In this document: in pieces, positions 14,728 to 20,513 of the stretch
Layout of the letters: each line of letters opens with the position of its first letter
Position numbering within the stretch: the first letter of the stretch is position 1
Origin: a virus
Direction: 5' to 3' (one strand)
Virus record (IMG/VR): IMGVR_UViG_3300046009_006217
Location: 1 to 30,765 of that record
Length of the DNA: 30,765 nt
Notes under the pieces: model-generated
The model's input: the letters and a program-made list of their open reading frames with translations, nothing else
Told to the model about the DNA's origin: nothing
Database searches by the model: none
Position numbers and translations under genes: made by a program

Positions 14728-15299
14728 CGCTCCTCCCTCTCTCGATCATCGGTCGCTCGGTTGAGGAGTTCGACGATCTCGTTCGCGACGTCGTGCTCGA
14801 ACTGGTGCGGGAATGGGAAGTGGGTCCGGTTCTTTCCGGGGTCGCAGGCCTCCTCGACGAAAACACCGTCGTCTCGCATGGGATTCGGTCGCGTCTTCCA
14901 TCGCGCGCCGGACGAGTAGAGATCCTTGCAGCATGATCGCGCATAGGCTCGCTTGTATGTCGCGAGTTTGGCCTCGGCGCACAAGCAGCGATGCTTCCAG
15001 TCAATGCCGTCTCCGTTCTCGCGCATGGCGTCGCGGCGTTCCGCTCGGTCGCGCCAGAAGGTGTTGTGCGCGTCCTTCCATTTCTGGAGTTCTTCGCGCT
15101 CAGCGCGAAGGCGAATGATCTCGACCGCGGCTCGCTCGAACACCGTACCTTCAACCTGCTCGATCGCCGCTCGTACCTTGAGTTCCTCTGCGATGTCCTC
15201 CGGCATCGTGTATCTCTTCCCTCCGCAATGTGGCATCGGGAAACCGTCGCGGATGAACGACTTTCGGCGCTCCCATTCCGACTTATATTCATCGCTCAT
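14724..15299 (-). CDS. Hypothetical Cys/His-containing early protein
   Basis: A 191-aa protein. The first third carries PMPHCGGKRYTMPEDIAEEL; the middle carries FERAAVEIIRLRAEREELQKWKDA, reminiscent of the ERLRAERDE motif in two smaller genes downstream; later come HRCLCAEAKL, ARSCCKDLY and the C-terminal FEHDVANEIVELLNRA helix. Cys and His are scattered and do not form an obvious zinc finger. It starts by ATGA at 15299. The function is not known. Confidence 0.65.
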   Translation of the reverse strand: MSDEYKSEWERRKSFIRDGFPMPHCGGKRYTMPEDIAEELKVRAAIEQVEGTVFERAAVEIIRLRAEREELQKWKDAHNTFWRDRAERRDAMRENGDGIDWKHRCLCAEAKLATYKRAYARSCCKDLYSSGARWKTRPNPMRDDGVFVEEACDPGKNRTHFPFPHQFEHDVANEIVELLNRATDDREREER

Positions 15300-15520
15300 C
15301 GCTCCTCCTTTTGCGCGGCGAGTTCTCGAATCTCTCGAGCGATACCGACTGCGATGGTCGCAGTGACTCGAATCATTTCCGATTCGCTCGTGAGTGGATG
15401 CGTTTGCTTCGCGATCTCCCACGCCGTTGGAGTGACGAGCGATGCGATGCGTTGCGTCCTCTCGATCATCTCATTGTGTGCGCTGGCGTTCGCCGCTCGC
15501 ATCATTGCCGCGCCTAGCAT
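15296..15520 (-). CDS. Small hypothetical helical protein
   Basis: A 74-aa, Ala/Glu-rich helical protein (IASLVTPTAWEIAKQTHPLTS...IAVGIAREIRELAAQKEER). A strong AAGGAGGCGGAG ribosome site precedes the ATG at 15520, which overlaps the end of the CsrA-like gene by seven bases. No known domain was recognised. Confidence 0.6.
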   Translation of the reverse strand: MLGAAMMRAANASAHNEMIERTQRIASLVTPTAWEIAKQTHPLTSESEMIRVTATIAVGIAREIRELAAQKEER

Positions 15521-15714
15521 GACTCCGCCTCCTTCCGTGCGATGCGAATATCGCGATCGAACTCGAACGCGATTCGACAGTCGGTATTGTTGATTTCGAT
15601 CACTCGAACCGAGCCGAGTGTGACTCCGTCACGCTCGATATAGATGCGATCAGCGTCGTCGGCCTTCATCTCGCGGATCAGTCGGCCTCTTCGTGGGTGT
15701 CGTTGCTGTTTCAT
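15514..15714 (-). CDS. CsrA-like RNA-binding protein (putative)
   Basis: A 66-aa protein whose core resembles CsrA, a translational regulator that binds GGA motifs in hairpin loops and ribosome sites. The segment RIYIERDGVTLGSVRVIEI...CRIAFEFDRDIRIARKEAE lines up with the CsrA strands. In particular CRIAFEFDRDIRIARKE matches the spacing of VRIGVNAPKEVSVHREE, including the conserved Arg before the final Glu. The usual Ala-Pro of CsrA is absent and the N-terminus has a 20-residue basic extension (MKQQRHPRRGRLIREMKADD). The match was made by eye and needs a profile search. Other genes here carry hairpins at their ribosome sites that could be its targets, which is inference only. The start has GGAGG eight bases upstream. 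Confidence 0.5.
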   Translation of the reverse strand: MKQQRHPRRGRLIREMKADDADRIYIERDGVTLGSVRVIEINNTDCRIAFEFDRDIRIARKEAESC

Positions 15715-16007
15715 TGTGCCTCCTCCCCAAGAGAGGAGAGAGACTGGCTCTCTCCTCCCTCGGAGCGCTGCGGAGACGGCGCGTCCTGCGCGGACAGCTT
15801 GGACATCCTATCCTCGAGCGTGTCGCGAAGCCATTTCATCGCGTGAAATTCATCCTCGGTCTCTGCTGTGACGCGCTGAAGAATCGATTCCATTCCTCGA
15901 GCGACACATTTCGAGAGATATTTCTTGCGATTGACTTTGACGATCGCCGCTCTCTCTTTGCGCTTAGCTCGCATCATGGCCGTGTGTGCGTGATGATCTC
16001 TGCTCAC
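15711..16007 (-). CDS. Hypothetical early protein with basic helical N-terminus
   Basis: A 98-aa protein starting at GTG in a GTGA overlap with the Gp157-like gene. An ATG ten codons further in (MMRAKRKERAA) is an alternative. The first half is basic (RAKRKERAAIVKVNRKKYLSK), the middle is helical (DEFHAMKWLRDTLEDRMSKL), and the end is a flexible Ser/Gln/Glu-rich tail. It may bind nucleic acid, but this is a guess from charge alone. Confidence 0.6.
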   Translation of the reverse strand: MSRDHHAHTAMMRAKRKERAAIVKVNRKKYLSKCVARGMESILQRVTAETEDEFHAMKWLRDTLEDRMSKLSAQDAPSPQRSEGGESQSLSSLGEEAQ

Positions 16008-16525
16008 TTGATGACGAGGCGTGAGCCTCGCTCCATAAGGTTTGCGAATGGGAGCGTCTCGCCAGCCTCGAGCCGAGCGCGGATCGCGTCCTTGTCCGTC
16101 TCGACGACCGTCTTCCGCTTGACGGCCCACGCGGGGAGCTCGTCTGGCCCGACGCGAATGTCGAGAGGAGCTTTGCCGCCGTTCCGAGCCAGAGAGACGC
16201 GGAAGCGCTCGGTCTGCATGGTTGGAAGCGATCGTGACTCGAAGACGAATTTGAGCCGCTCGCGGAGCGCGAGCGCGGCACGATCGTCGATCTTCGCAAG
16301 CTCGCGGAGCCGTTCGGCCTCGGCGGTGCGAGCGGCAGCGCGGACCTCGATCTCTGAGATGAGCGAGCAGTATCGGTCGACCTTCTCTGCGAGATTCGTC
16401 GATAGTTCCTGCTCCCAAGCCGCGATCGCTTCGGCCGCTTGCGGCGACGAGATATCGCCATCTGCTTCGACGAGCAGCGCCTCGAGCGCTCGGAGATCAT
16501 CCGAGATTTCATAGAGCGTACTCAT
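16004..16525 (-). CDS. Siphovirus Gp157-like protein
   Basis: A 173-aa protein matching the Gp157 family in length and layout. It has an N-terminal MSTLYEISDDLRALEALL segment, a long coiled helical middle (EKVDRYCSLISEIEVRAAARTAEAERLRELA), and a beta-rich C-terminal part with LPTMQTERFRVSLARNGGKAPLDI and AWAVKRKTVVETDKDAIRARLEAGE. The family is found in early regions of many phages, often near recombination genes, and has been linked to phage resistance. A biochemical role is not established. It starts in ATGA overlap with the Xre-like gene. A truncated copy of its N-terminus lies 350 bases upstream. Confidence 0.85.
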   Translation of the reverse strand: MSTLYEISDDLRALEALLVEADGDISSPQAAEAIAAWEQELSTNLAEKVDRYCSLISEIEVRAAARTAEAERLRELAKIDDRAALALRERLKFVFESRSLPTMQTERFRVSLARNGGKAPLDIRVGPDELPAWAVKRKTVVETDKDAIRARLEAGETLPFANLMERGSRLVIK

Positions 16526-16875
16526 CGCGATCCTCCATTCATCTCGAAGAGCAGTTTTACAAGATGAACGAACGATTCCGGAGAGATCGTCTTCTCGCGT
16601 CTTTGGATGAGAGAGAGATAGGTCGGGGAAAGTCCGGATCGACGCGCGAGGTCGCGGAGCGATCCGTTCGCCTTTGTTCGCTCGACGAGATCCGGACCGA
16701 GTTCCGCGAGCGCGACTTCCTGATACGCGAGCGCGGAGACGATTCGACGAGACGCGGTCGCGAACGGGGAGAGCGTCTTCCACTTCTCGCGATCGGATTC
16801 CGTCTCCGGTCTCGGCATGAAGACCGGATCTTTCATCATCCGGTCGAGCTTCTTCGAGTTCTTTCGTCGCTTCAT
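16522..16875 (-). CDS. Xre-family helix-turn-helix regulator
   Basis: A 117-aa protein with a basic N-terminus (MKRRKNSKKLDRMMKD) and a C-terminal helix-turn-helix: GSLRDLARRSGLSPTYLSLIQRREKTISPESFVHLVKLLF, the standard Xre five-helix pattern. It probably binds an operator in the phage genome. No partner repressor or divergent promoter was found beside it, so a role in lysogeny is not indicated. It starts as ATGA after the 45-aa gene and ends as ATGA with the Gp157-like gene. Confidence 0.82.
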   Translation of the reverse strand: MKRRKNSKKLDRMMKDPVFMPRPETESDREKWKTLSPFATASRRIVSALAYQEVALAELGPDLVERTKANGSLRDLARRSGLSPTYLSLIQRREKTISPESFVHLVKLLFEMNGGSR

Positions 16876-17009
16876 CGCGAGCCTCCGATCGAGCTCCGGC
16901 GGATGATCTCTGGACGGCCGGACTTCGCGAAGTGTGCCGGGATCTCGATCATCCCGTCCTGCTCGAGCGCACGGAGATCGTCTGCGATCTGGTAGAGCGT
17001 CTGTGTCAT
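16872..17009 (-). CDS. 45-aa protein, truncated copy of the Gp157 N-terminus
   Basis: A short gene with a GGAGG ribosome site, overlapping its neighbours as ATGA at both ends. The first 15 residues (MTQTLYQIADDLRAL) match the start of the nearby Gp157-like protein (MSTLYEISDDLRAL), and the DNA is also similar there. The remainder, ending in SIGGSR, does not match. It looks like a partial duplication of the Gp157 gene kept as an in-frame small gene. Whether the peptide has a function is unknown. Confidence 0.6.
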   Translation of the reverse strand: MTQTLYQIADDLRALEQDGMIEIPAHFAKSGRPEIIRRSSIGGSR

Positions 17010-17410
17010 CGTGCCTCCTTCGCGGCCTTCGCGACTTTCGCGGCGTATGCCTTGGTGCTGTTTCTGAGATGGCCTTTCGGGCCTCCGTTATGGATTCGAG
17101 CGACGGTGTCGAGTTTCCAGTTGGGCGCGTATCGCGTGAGATATGCGATGACGACGCGCTCGGCGACGGCGCGATCCGTCACCGACTCGTATCCGAGCGC
17201 ACGGAGCGCCGGATCTTTCTCCGTAGCGTCGAGCCAATAGGCGCGATGGATCTGGTACGCGCCGAGCGCATCTCCGCCGTCGCCGACGGCGTTGTCCGGA
17301 TCACGCTCGCCGCCAGTCTCGACCGTGCGGATCGCATCGAGGATCGCGCGAGTATCGGTTCCCGCCGGTGGCGCGATCGCGAGGAGAGATGAGAGGATGA
17401 GGATCGTCAT
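17006..17410 (-). CDS. Putative endolysin, invertebrate-type lysozyme-like, with signal sequence
   Basis: A 134-aa protein. Residues 1-18 (MTILILSSLLAIAPPAGT) look like a signal or signal-anchor sequence. The rest resembles invertebrate-type (destabilase) lysozymes: a glutamate in AIRTVETGG (Glu31), aspartates in NAVGDGGDALGAYQIHRAYWLDA (Asp44/47, then the YQI strand), and ARIHNGGPKG at 104-113, a hallmark of that family. It should cleave peptidoglycan, and export by the signal would make it partly holin-independent. The cysteines typical of animal i-type lysozymes are missing, as expected for a bacterial or phage form. It sits in the early operon, away from the holin and spanin genes at 10-12 kb. 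Confidence 0.75.
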   Translation of the reverse strand: MTILILSSLLAIAPPAGTDTRAILDAIRTVETGGERDPDNAVGDGGDALGAYQIHRAYWLDATEKDPALRALGYESVTDRAVAERVVIAYLTRYAPNWKLDTVARIHNGGPKGHLRNSTKAYAAKVAKAAKEAR

Positions 17411-17682
17411 TGCTCCACCTTCGCGATCTCGACGTTGATTGTCGGAAGCGTGAACGAGTATCGAGCCTTCTGAAGATCAAGCCAGCGCTCGCGCACGATT
17501 CCGCCGTGCACGTTGAGCCGCGGGTGCATCTTGATGAGATCCATGACGCGATCGCTAAAGAGTCGGGCTTGCTCGCGACCGAGCGCGGTTTCCTGCTCGA
17601 GCGCCTCGAAAGCGTTCGCGATGAAGCGAAGCGCGGTCGCCTCGTAGTCGGCGAGAGTTACGATGTCGGTTCGATTGTTCAC
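17407..17682 (-). CDS. Hypothetical early protein
   Basis: A 91-aa helical protein (NRTDIVTLADYEATALRFIANAFEALEQETALGREQARLF...) starting at GTG. A GGAGAC ribosome site lies about eight bases before the GTG, and a hairpin of the leader family lies directly upstream of that. The product ends in a beta-like stretch (SFTLPTINVEIAKVEQ). No family was recognised. It is the first gene of the long early operon that includes the lysozyme. Confidence 0.65.
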   Translation of the reverse strand: MNNRTDIVTLADYEATALRFIANAFEALEQETALGREQARLFSDRVMDLIKMHPRLNVHGGIVRERWLDLQKARYSFTLPTINVEIAKVEQ

Positions 17683-17698
17683 AGGTGTCTCCAGTTCT

Positions 17699-17713
17699 GC
17701 GGCATCTTGCCGC
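17699..17713 (-). promoter_or_regulatory. Leader hairpin (AAGAT loop) before the 91-aa gene
   Basis: On the minus strand GCGGC-AAGAT-GCCGC forms a 5-bp stem with a 5-base loop, followed by AGAACTGGAGACACCT and the GTG start. The stem-loop, short A-rich spacer and GGAGAC site repeat the layout seen before three other early genes. Confidence 0.6.
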
Positions 17714-17740
17714 GGTTGAATTCCGCAACGGCGCGGAGTC

Positions 17741-17764
17741 GGGGAGCCTCTCGCGAGGCTCCCC
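17741..17764 (-). other. GC-rich hairpin after the 99-aa gene, without a U tract
   Basis: A perfect 10-bp stem (GGGGAGCCTC against GAGGCTCCCC) closes a GCGA tetraloop on the minus strand. It starts 12 bases after the stop of the 99-aa gene. The stable GNRA-type loop suggests a structured mRNA 3' end or partial terminator. No run of T follows, so classical intrinsic termination is not supported. Confidence 0.7.
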
Positions 17765-17776
17765 CGTTCCGAGCCG

Positions 17777-18076
17777 TCACTTGAGATACTTCATAACGTC
17801 GTGCCAGAAGTCGACGTAGTTCATTCGCTTGGCGTACTCGCCTGATTCAACATCGGCCTCCATCTGCTTCCGACCTTCATCGCTGCAAGCGAGCCAGACT
17901 TGGTAAAGTTCCTCGTTTCGCTTGGTTGTATTTCGGCAAGCAAGTTCGGCGATCTCACGAGCCTCGCGATACGCATCTCGGTCGAGGTTGTCACCCATTG
18001 AACCGAGCGCGACTCGATCGCGGCTCATCGCGACGTACTTCTGAACGGCATCCACTTCGGTTTGAGTCATGAACAT
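17777..18076 (-). CDS. Hypothetical early protein in its own transcription unit
   Basis: A 99-aa, mostly helical protein with a conspicuous aromatic C-terminus (NYVDFWHDVMKYLK) and central ELACRNTTKRNEELYQVWLAC. It starts at ATG 18076 with AAGGAGAC eight bases upstream. A promoter at 18119-18146, a leader hairpin before and a GC hairpin after make it a self-contained unit, suggesting strong or timed expression. No family was recognised. It could be a host-takeover protein, but that is speculation. Confidence 0.65.
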   Translation of the reverse strand: MFMTQTEVDAVQKYVAMSRDRVALGSMGDNLDRDAYREAREIAELACRNTTKRNEELYQVWLACSDEGRKQMEADVESGEYAKRMNYVDFWHDVMKYLK

Positions 18077-18090
18077 GGCTGTCTCCTTCT

Positions 18091-18105
18091 GAGGCTTCTT
18101 GCCTC
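18091..18105 (-). promoter_or_regulatory. Leader hairpin (AAGAA loop) before the 99-aa gene
   Basis: GAGGC-AAGAA-GCCTC on the minus strand, followed by AGAAGGAGACAGCC and the ATG. The hairpin starts about 13 bases after the promoter -10 box, so it would be close to the 5' end of the transcript. Confidence 0.65.
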
Positions 18106-18118
18106 GGGTGATACACAG

Positions 18119-18146
18119 AAGATAGCAACATGATCGGCGGAATCAA
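18119..18146 (-). promoter_or_regulatory. Sigma70-type promoter for the 99-aa gene
   Basis: On the minus strand a -35 box TTGATT (18146-18141), a 16-base spacer and a -10 box TATCTT (18124-18119). Transcription would start about seven bases later, just before the leader hairpin. The boxes match the consensus at four positions each. The predicted short leader agrees with the gene layout. Confidence 0.55.
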
Positions 18147-18227
18147 GCGATGTCTTTGATATTCCGCGAATATTGTTGAGATTCCTGTTATCAGTACCTT
18201 ACGGATACCGAACACGCTAGAAATGCC

Positions 18228-18259
18228 CGTACGGCCCCTCCCCCACGGGGGGCCGTACG
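18228..18259 (-). other. Long GC hairpin after the 216-aa gene, without a U tract
   Basis: A perfect 11-bp inverted repeat (CGTACGGCCCC against GGGGCCGTACG) with a ten-base C/G-rich loop, eight bases after the stop codon at 18268. The palindrome is among the strongest in the window. The bases after it on the minus strand (GGCATTTCTAG) contain only a short T run, so it may be a weak terminator or an mRNA-protecting 3' structure. Confidence 0.65.
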
Positions 18260-18267
18260 AGCCATCC

Positions 18268-18918
18268 TCAGCGCTCGAGCGTCCCCAAAGCGATCGGCGC
18301 GGCCTTTCCGGCCCTTCGGTAGAACTCACGCGGAGAGACTGGATTCAGCATGCGACCGGCTCGGAACGAGCCGCCGTCGCCAACGTTCGCGACGAATGAT
18401 CCCGTCTCTGGATCGAGGGCCGGACAATCGCGACCTGTCACCAGATCGCTCACGGCCAAGATCCACGCTTTACTCCACGCGGCGAAATCTTGGGGAGGAT
18501 TTCCCCAACCCACCGAGCGCAGGAAATCGATGGCTTCGCCGACATGCAGCGGATTCGCGATCTCGATCTCTCGACGGCGCTCAAGCCAGTCAGCCTCGAC
18601 GGCTCTCGCGTTCTCGTCGAGTGCCATCATGCGAGCTGTTGAGTCTGCGATTCGACGCTCAGCAGATCGAGCGCCTTCCATCTGATCTCGAACCTGCGCG
18701 AGGATCTGAAAGAACTTCGAGGGAATAAATCGCGCTCGAGGGCCGCTCCATTGAAGAGCGTATTCGTCGAGCGCTCTCATCGCGATCTCGCGAGGCTCCG
18801 CAGCGATACGCGGAAGCGCAAGCTTCCAAAGGGCATCATCCCAGTCTCCGCGGAAATGGCGCTTCGCCATGATCGCAAAGTTCGCGAGGTCGCTCTTCAT
18901 CATCGGATCAAGATTCAT
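18268..18918 (-). CDS. Putative replication accessory (helicase-loader-like) protein
   Basis: A 216-aa protein. The N-terminal 70 residues (LANFAIMAKRHFRG...DDALWKLALPRIAAEPREIAMRALDEYA...PRARFIPSKFFQILAQVRDQM) recall the helical domain of phage helicase loaders such as G39P, with a W...L..E....AL..Y....F.PS pattern. A charged helical linker with WLERRREIEIAN and a C-terminal half (FLRSVGWGNPPQDFAAWSKAWILAV...) follow. This resemblance is faint and found by eye. It lies just downstream of the RecT-like operon, where replication genes are common. The ribosome site (AAAGAGAC) is weaker than those of its neighbours. Confidence 0.5.
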   Translation of the reverse strand: MNLDPMMKSDLANFAIMAKRHFRGDWDDALWKLALPRIAAEPREIAMRALDEYALQWSGPRARFIPSKFFQILAQVRDQMEGARSAERRIADSTARMMALDENARAVEADWLERRREIEIANPLHVGEAIDFLRSVGWGNPPQDFAAWSKAWILAVSDLVTGRDCPALDPETGSFVANVGDGGSFRAGRMLNPVSPREFYRRAGKAAPIALGTLER

Positions 18919-18933
18919 ACGGTGTCTCTTTCT

Positions 18934-18950
18934 CGCGACTTCATGTCGCG
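18934..18950 (-). promoter_or_regulatory. Leader hairpin (ATGAA loop) before the 216-aa gene
   Basis: CGCGAC-ATGAA-GTCGCG on the minus strand (6-bp stem, 5-base loop), followed by AGAAAGAGACACCGT and ATG. The loop also contains the TGA that would end a small upstream reading frame at 18941-18967. Confidence 0.65.
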
Positions 18951-18967
18951 GAACATTCGCAATTCAT
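18941..18967 (-). CDS. Possible eight-codon leader peptide
   Basis: ATG at 18967, preceded by GGAGAGAGAGAAG, opens a tiny frame MNCECSAT whose TGA lies in the loop of the leader hairpin of the 216-aa gene. Translation of it would melt or be blocked by the hairpin, a layout that could couple leader translation to the gene. The short length makes chance likely. Confidence 0.2.
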   Translation of the reverse strand: MNCECSAT

Positions 18968-19100
18968 CTTCTCTCTCTCCGAACTGAGTCCGTCGTGTCT
19001 TCTCAAACCTGCGAACCACGAAGGAGAAGAGAGAAGGAGTTACATGTAGGGAGTCAGCCACACAGCACACCAAACGCAGTTCTGAGGGCCGATCAGATAG

Positions 19101-19149
19101 GGGGGTTTTAGGGGGGAAAGATCAACTTGTAAAGAGGGAAAAACTTGGG
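19101..19149 (+). repeat. G-run segment with paired G6 tracts
   Basis: Two runs of six G separated by TTTTA (19101-19117) are followed by two GGG runs at 19137-19139 and 19147-19149. The plus strand could form a G-quadruplex. It lies in the 300-base stretch between the terminator at 19158 and the gene starting at 18918. That stretch holds no reading frame with a ribosome site except the tiny one at 18941-18967, and no clear promoter was seen in it. Confidence 0.4.
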
Positions 19150-19157
19150 AATTCAGA

Positions 19158-19198
19158 AAAAGAAAAACGGCCGCTGAGTTTTCCAACCCGACGGCCGC
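19158..19198 (-). terminator. Rho-independent terminator of the RecT-like operon
   Basis: On the minus strand CGGCCG (19197-19192) and CGGCCG (19173-19168) pair around an 18-base loop, extended by G-U pairs, and are followed by TTTTTCTTTTT. It begins about 20 bases after the stop of the 123-aa gene, as expected for the end of this two-gene operon. Confidence 0.85.
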
Positions 19199-19218
19199 GA
19201 GGCAAAGATTCACCGTCG

Positions 19219-19590
19219 CTAGTTTCCGATCCATGCTTTCCGCGCTCGTCCCGTGATGACAACGCGAAGCGCGTTCCTCACCAGATCGAATCGCTGAAGC
19301 GGATCGAGAAGTTCCCAGTCTAACTCTCGACGACGAACCGTACGCGCAGAGATATTCATCGCTCTCGCGATCCTCTCTTTTCTCGGAGTGAGGTGCGCTG
19401 GCATGAGATCAAGGATGATTCCGATCTCGATGCAGGGTCGGAGATCATCATCGATGGTAGTGTCGGCGGCGACGACCTTCGCGGCCTCCATCGATTCCTC
19501 GAGCGTGATCGGCTTGAAGATCTTCGGATCTTCCTGCTCGATGCCGAGTTGCTCGCGAAGGCTCACAGATCCTGGAATCTCGGCGCTCAT
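19219..19590 (-). CDS. Helix-turn-helix-like partner of the RecT-like gene
   Basis: A 123-aa protein. Its middle, LTPRKERIARAMNISARTVRRRELDWELL, has the spacing of a helix-turn-helix, suggesting DNA binding. The N-terminal half is acidic (EESMEAAKVVAADTTIDDDLRPCIEIGIIL) and the end is basic (GRARKAWIGN). It starts as ATGA with the RecT-like gene and is followed directly by a strong terminator, so the two are co-transcribed. It could be a recombination partner or a regulator; the family was not recognised. Confidence 0.6.
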   Translation of the reverse strand: MSAEIPGSVSLREQLGIEQEDPKIFKPITLEESMEAAKVVAADTTIDDDLRPCIEIGIILDLMPAHLTPRKERIARAMNISARTVRRRELDWELLDPLQRFDLVRNALRVVITGRARKAWIGN

Positions 19591-20474
19591 TGCTCCTCCA
19601 AGATCTCAACGATGATGGCCTTCGATCCGACTGTCTCGATTCGCACACGCGATGCCAGACCGAACGCCTGATTCGCCTCGAGGCCAGATGCCACCCGCTC
19701 GTCGAGAATGGCAAACGGCTTATCGCATCCCTTCTGGTCGACCCGCCAGACGCGGCCGCGCTTGTTCTCGAGAGTCGCGATCTTCGCGTCTGGGTCAATC
19801 GTGACGACTTCCAAGGCGGCAGGGATCGTTTCTGCGGCCTTCGAGCGCTCTGATTGCGGAACAGGCGAGAGAAGTTCTTCGGTGTCTCTGCGGCGATCCT
19901 GACGGGATTTGGATGTATTTGGCTGTTCCGCTCGGTGGAACTCCTCCACCGTGATCGGCTTCGCTCCGGCGATCGAGTCGATCTCCGTCTCGTCGAGCAT
20001 CGCGAGTCCGCAGATCGAGAGCGTTGCTCGGCGCTTGGATTTCGTCTCGCACTTCATGTAAGCGTTGGCGAGCGCCTCGCCCGCGAGGCCCTTGAGGTTG
20101 ACGGCACCAGTTGCGATGTCTTCGCGGCCTGAGCGGTCACGAACTCGAGCCGTCATGCAGAGGATGTCTCCTCTCATTTCCTGCTCGAGCGCGAGAACCG
20201 AAACGCCGTGGATCTGGCGAAGTTGCTCGGTCGCAGACTTCTTCGCATAGAGTTGGACGCCGCCGGAGAGGCGGAGATACTCAAACGGTTGAGTCAACGG
20301 ATTCAGGCCGAGCGAATCGCAAACGGCCTTGTACAAGGCGATGCGCTGGCCCGCGTCAAGTTTGCCGATGTCGCCTGCTGCGATGTAGGCTTCGAGCGCC
20401 TTCGTGCCGGCTTGAGCCAACGAGATCGCGGATGATTCACTCGCAGACGATGCGAGTACGATATTCTGTGTCAT
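19587..20474 (-). CDS. RecT-like single-strand annealing protein
   Basis: A 295-aa protein. The central part has the phage RecT-type signature: LNPLTQPFEYLRLSGGVQLYAKKSATEQLRQIHG, RVRDRSGREDIATGAVNLKGLAGEALANAYMKCETKSKRRATLSICGLAMLDETEI. Such proteins anneal single-stranded DNA in phage recombination and replication. No exonuclease partner is present in the window. The last 100 residues are a variable tail. The ATG at 20474 has AAAAGGAGAC seven bases upstream, a leader hairpin and a promoter at 20514-20542. A GTG at 20513 in frame would give 308 aa but would lie at or before the predicted transcript start. Confidence 0.82.
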   Translation of the reverse strand: MTQNIVLASSASESSAISLAQAGTKALEAYIAAGDIGKLDAGQRIALYKAVCDSLGLNPLTQPFEYLRLSGGVQLYAKKSATEQLRQIHGVSVLALEQEMRGDILCMTARVRDRSGREDIATGAVNLKGLAGEALANAYMKCETKSKRRATLSICGLAMLDETEIDSIAGAKPITVEEFHRAEQPNTSKSRQDRRRDTEELLSPVPQSERSKAAETIPAALEVVTIDPDAKIATLENKRGRVWRVDQKGCDKPFAILDERVASGLEANQAFGLASRVRIETVGSKAIIVEILEEQ

Positions 20475-20486
20475 ATGGTCTCCTTT

Positions 20487-20503
20487 TCGGACTTCGTGTC
20501 CGA
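20487..20503 (-). promoter_or_regulatory. Leader hairpin (ACGAA loop) before the RecT-like gene
   Basis: TCGGAC-ACGAA-GTCCGA on the minus strand (6-bp stem, 5-base loop), followed directly by AAAGGAGACCAT and ATG. Its position next to the ribosome site matches the hairpins of three other early genes. Confidence 0.7.
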
Positions 20504-20513
20504 TTTCAGACAC
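20496..20513. promoter_or_regulatory. Inverted repeat, possible operator
   Basis: GTGTC and GACAC face each other across eight bases, just downstream of the -10 box of the RecT-gene promoter. The site overlaps one arm of the leader hairpin. It could be a repressor site or chance; no second copy was found in the window. Confidence 0.35.

Noticed and set aside
15711-16418. A longer minus-strand frame of 235 codons over the Gp157 gene
   Set aside because: Its N-terminal 130 residues are an out-of-frame shadow of the Gp157-like gene and very Arg-rich; only the part from the GTG at 16007 is accepted.
16522-16875. Lysogeny repressor role for the Xre-like protein
   Set aside because: It sits inside a continuous operon without a divergent partner or operator cluster, so temperate control is not supported.
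19101-19134. A TTTACA-17-TAAAAC pair as a promoter for the 216-aa gene
   Set aside because: The -10 box sits in the C/G run tract, fits the consensus poorly, and would give a leader of over 160 bases, unlike the short leaders of neighbouring genes.
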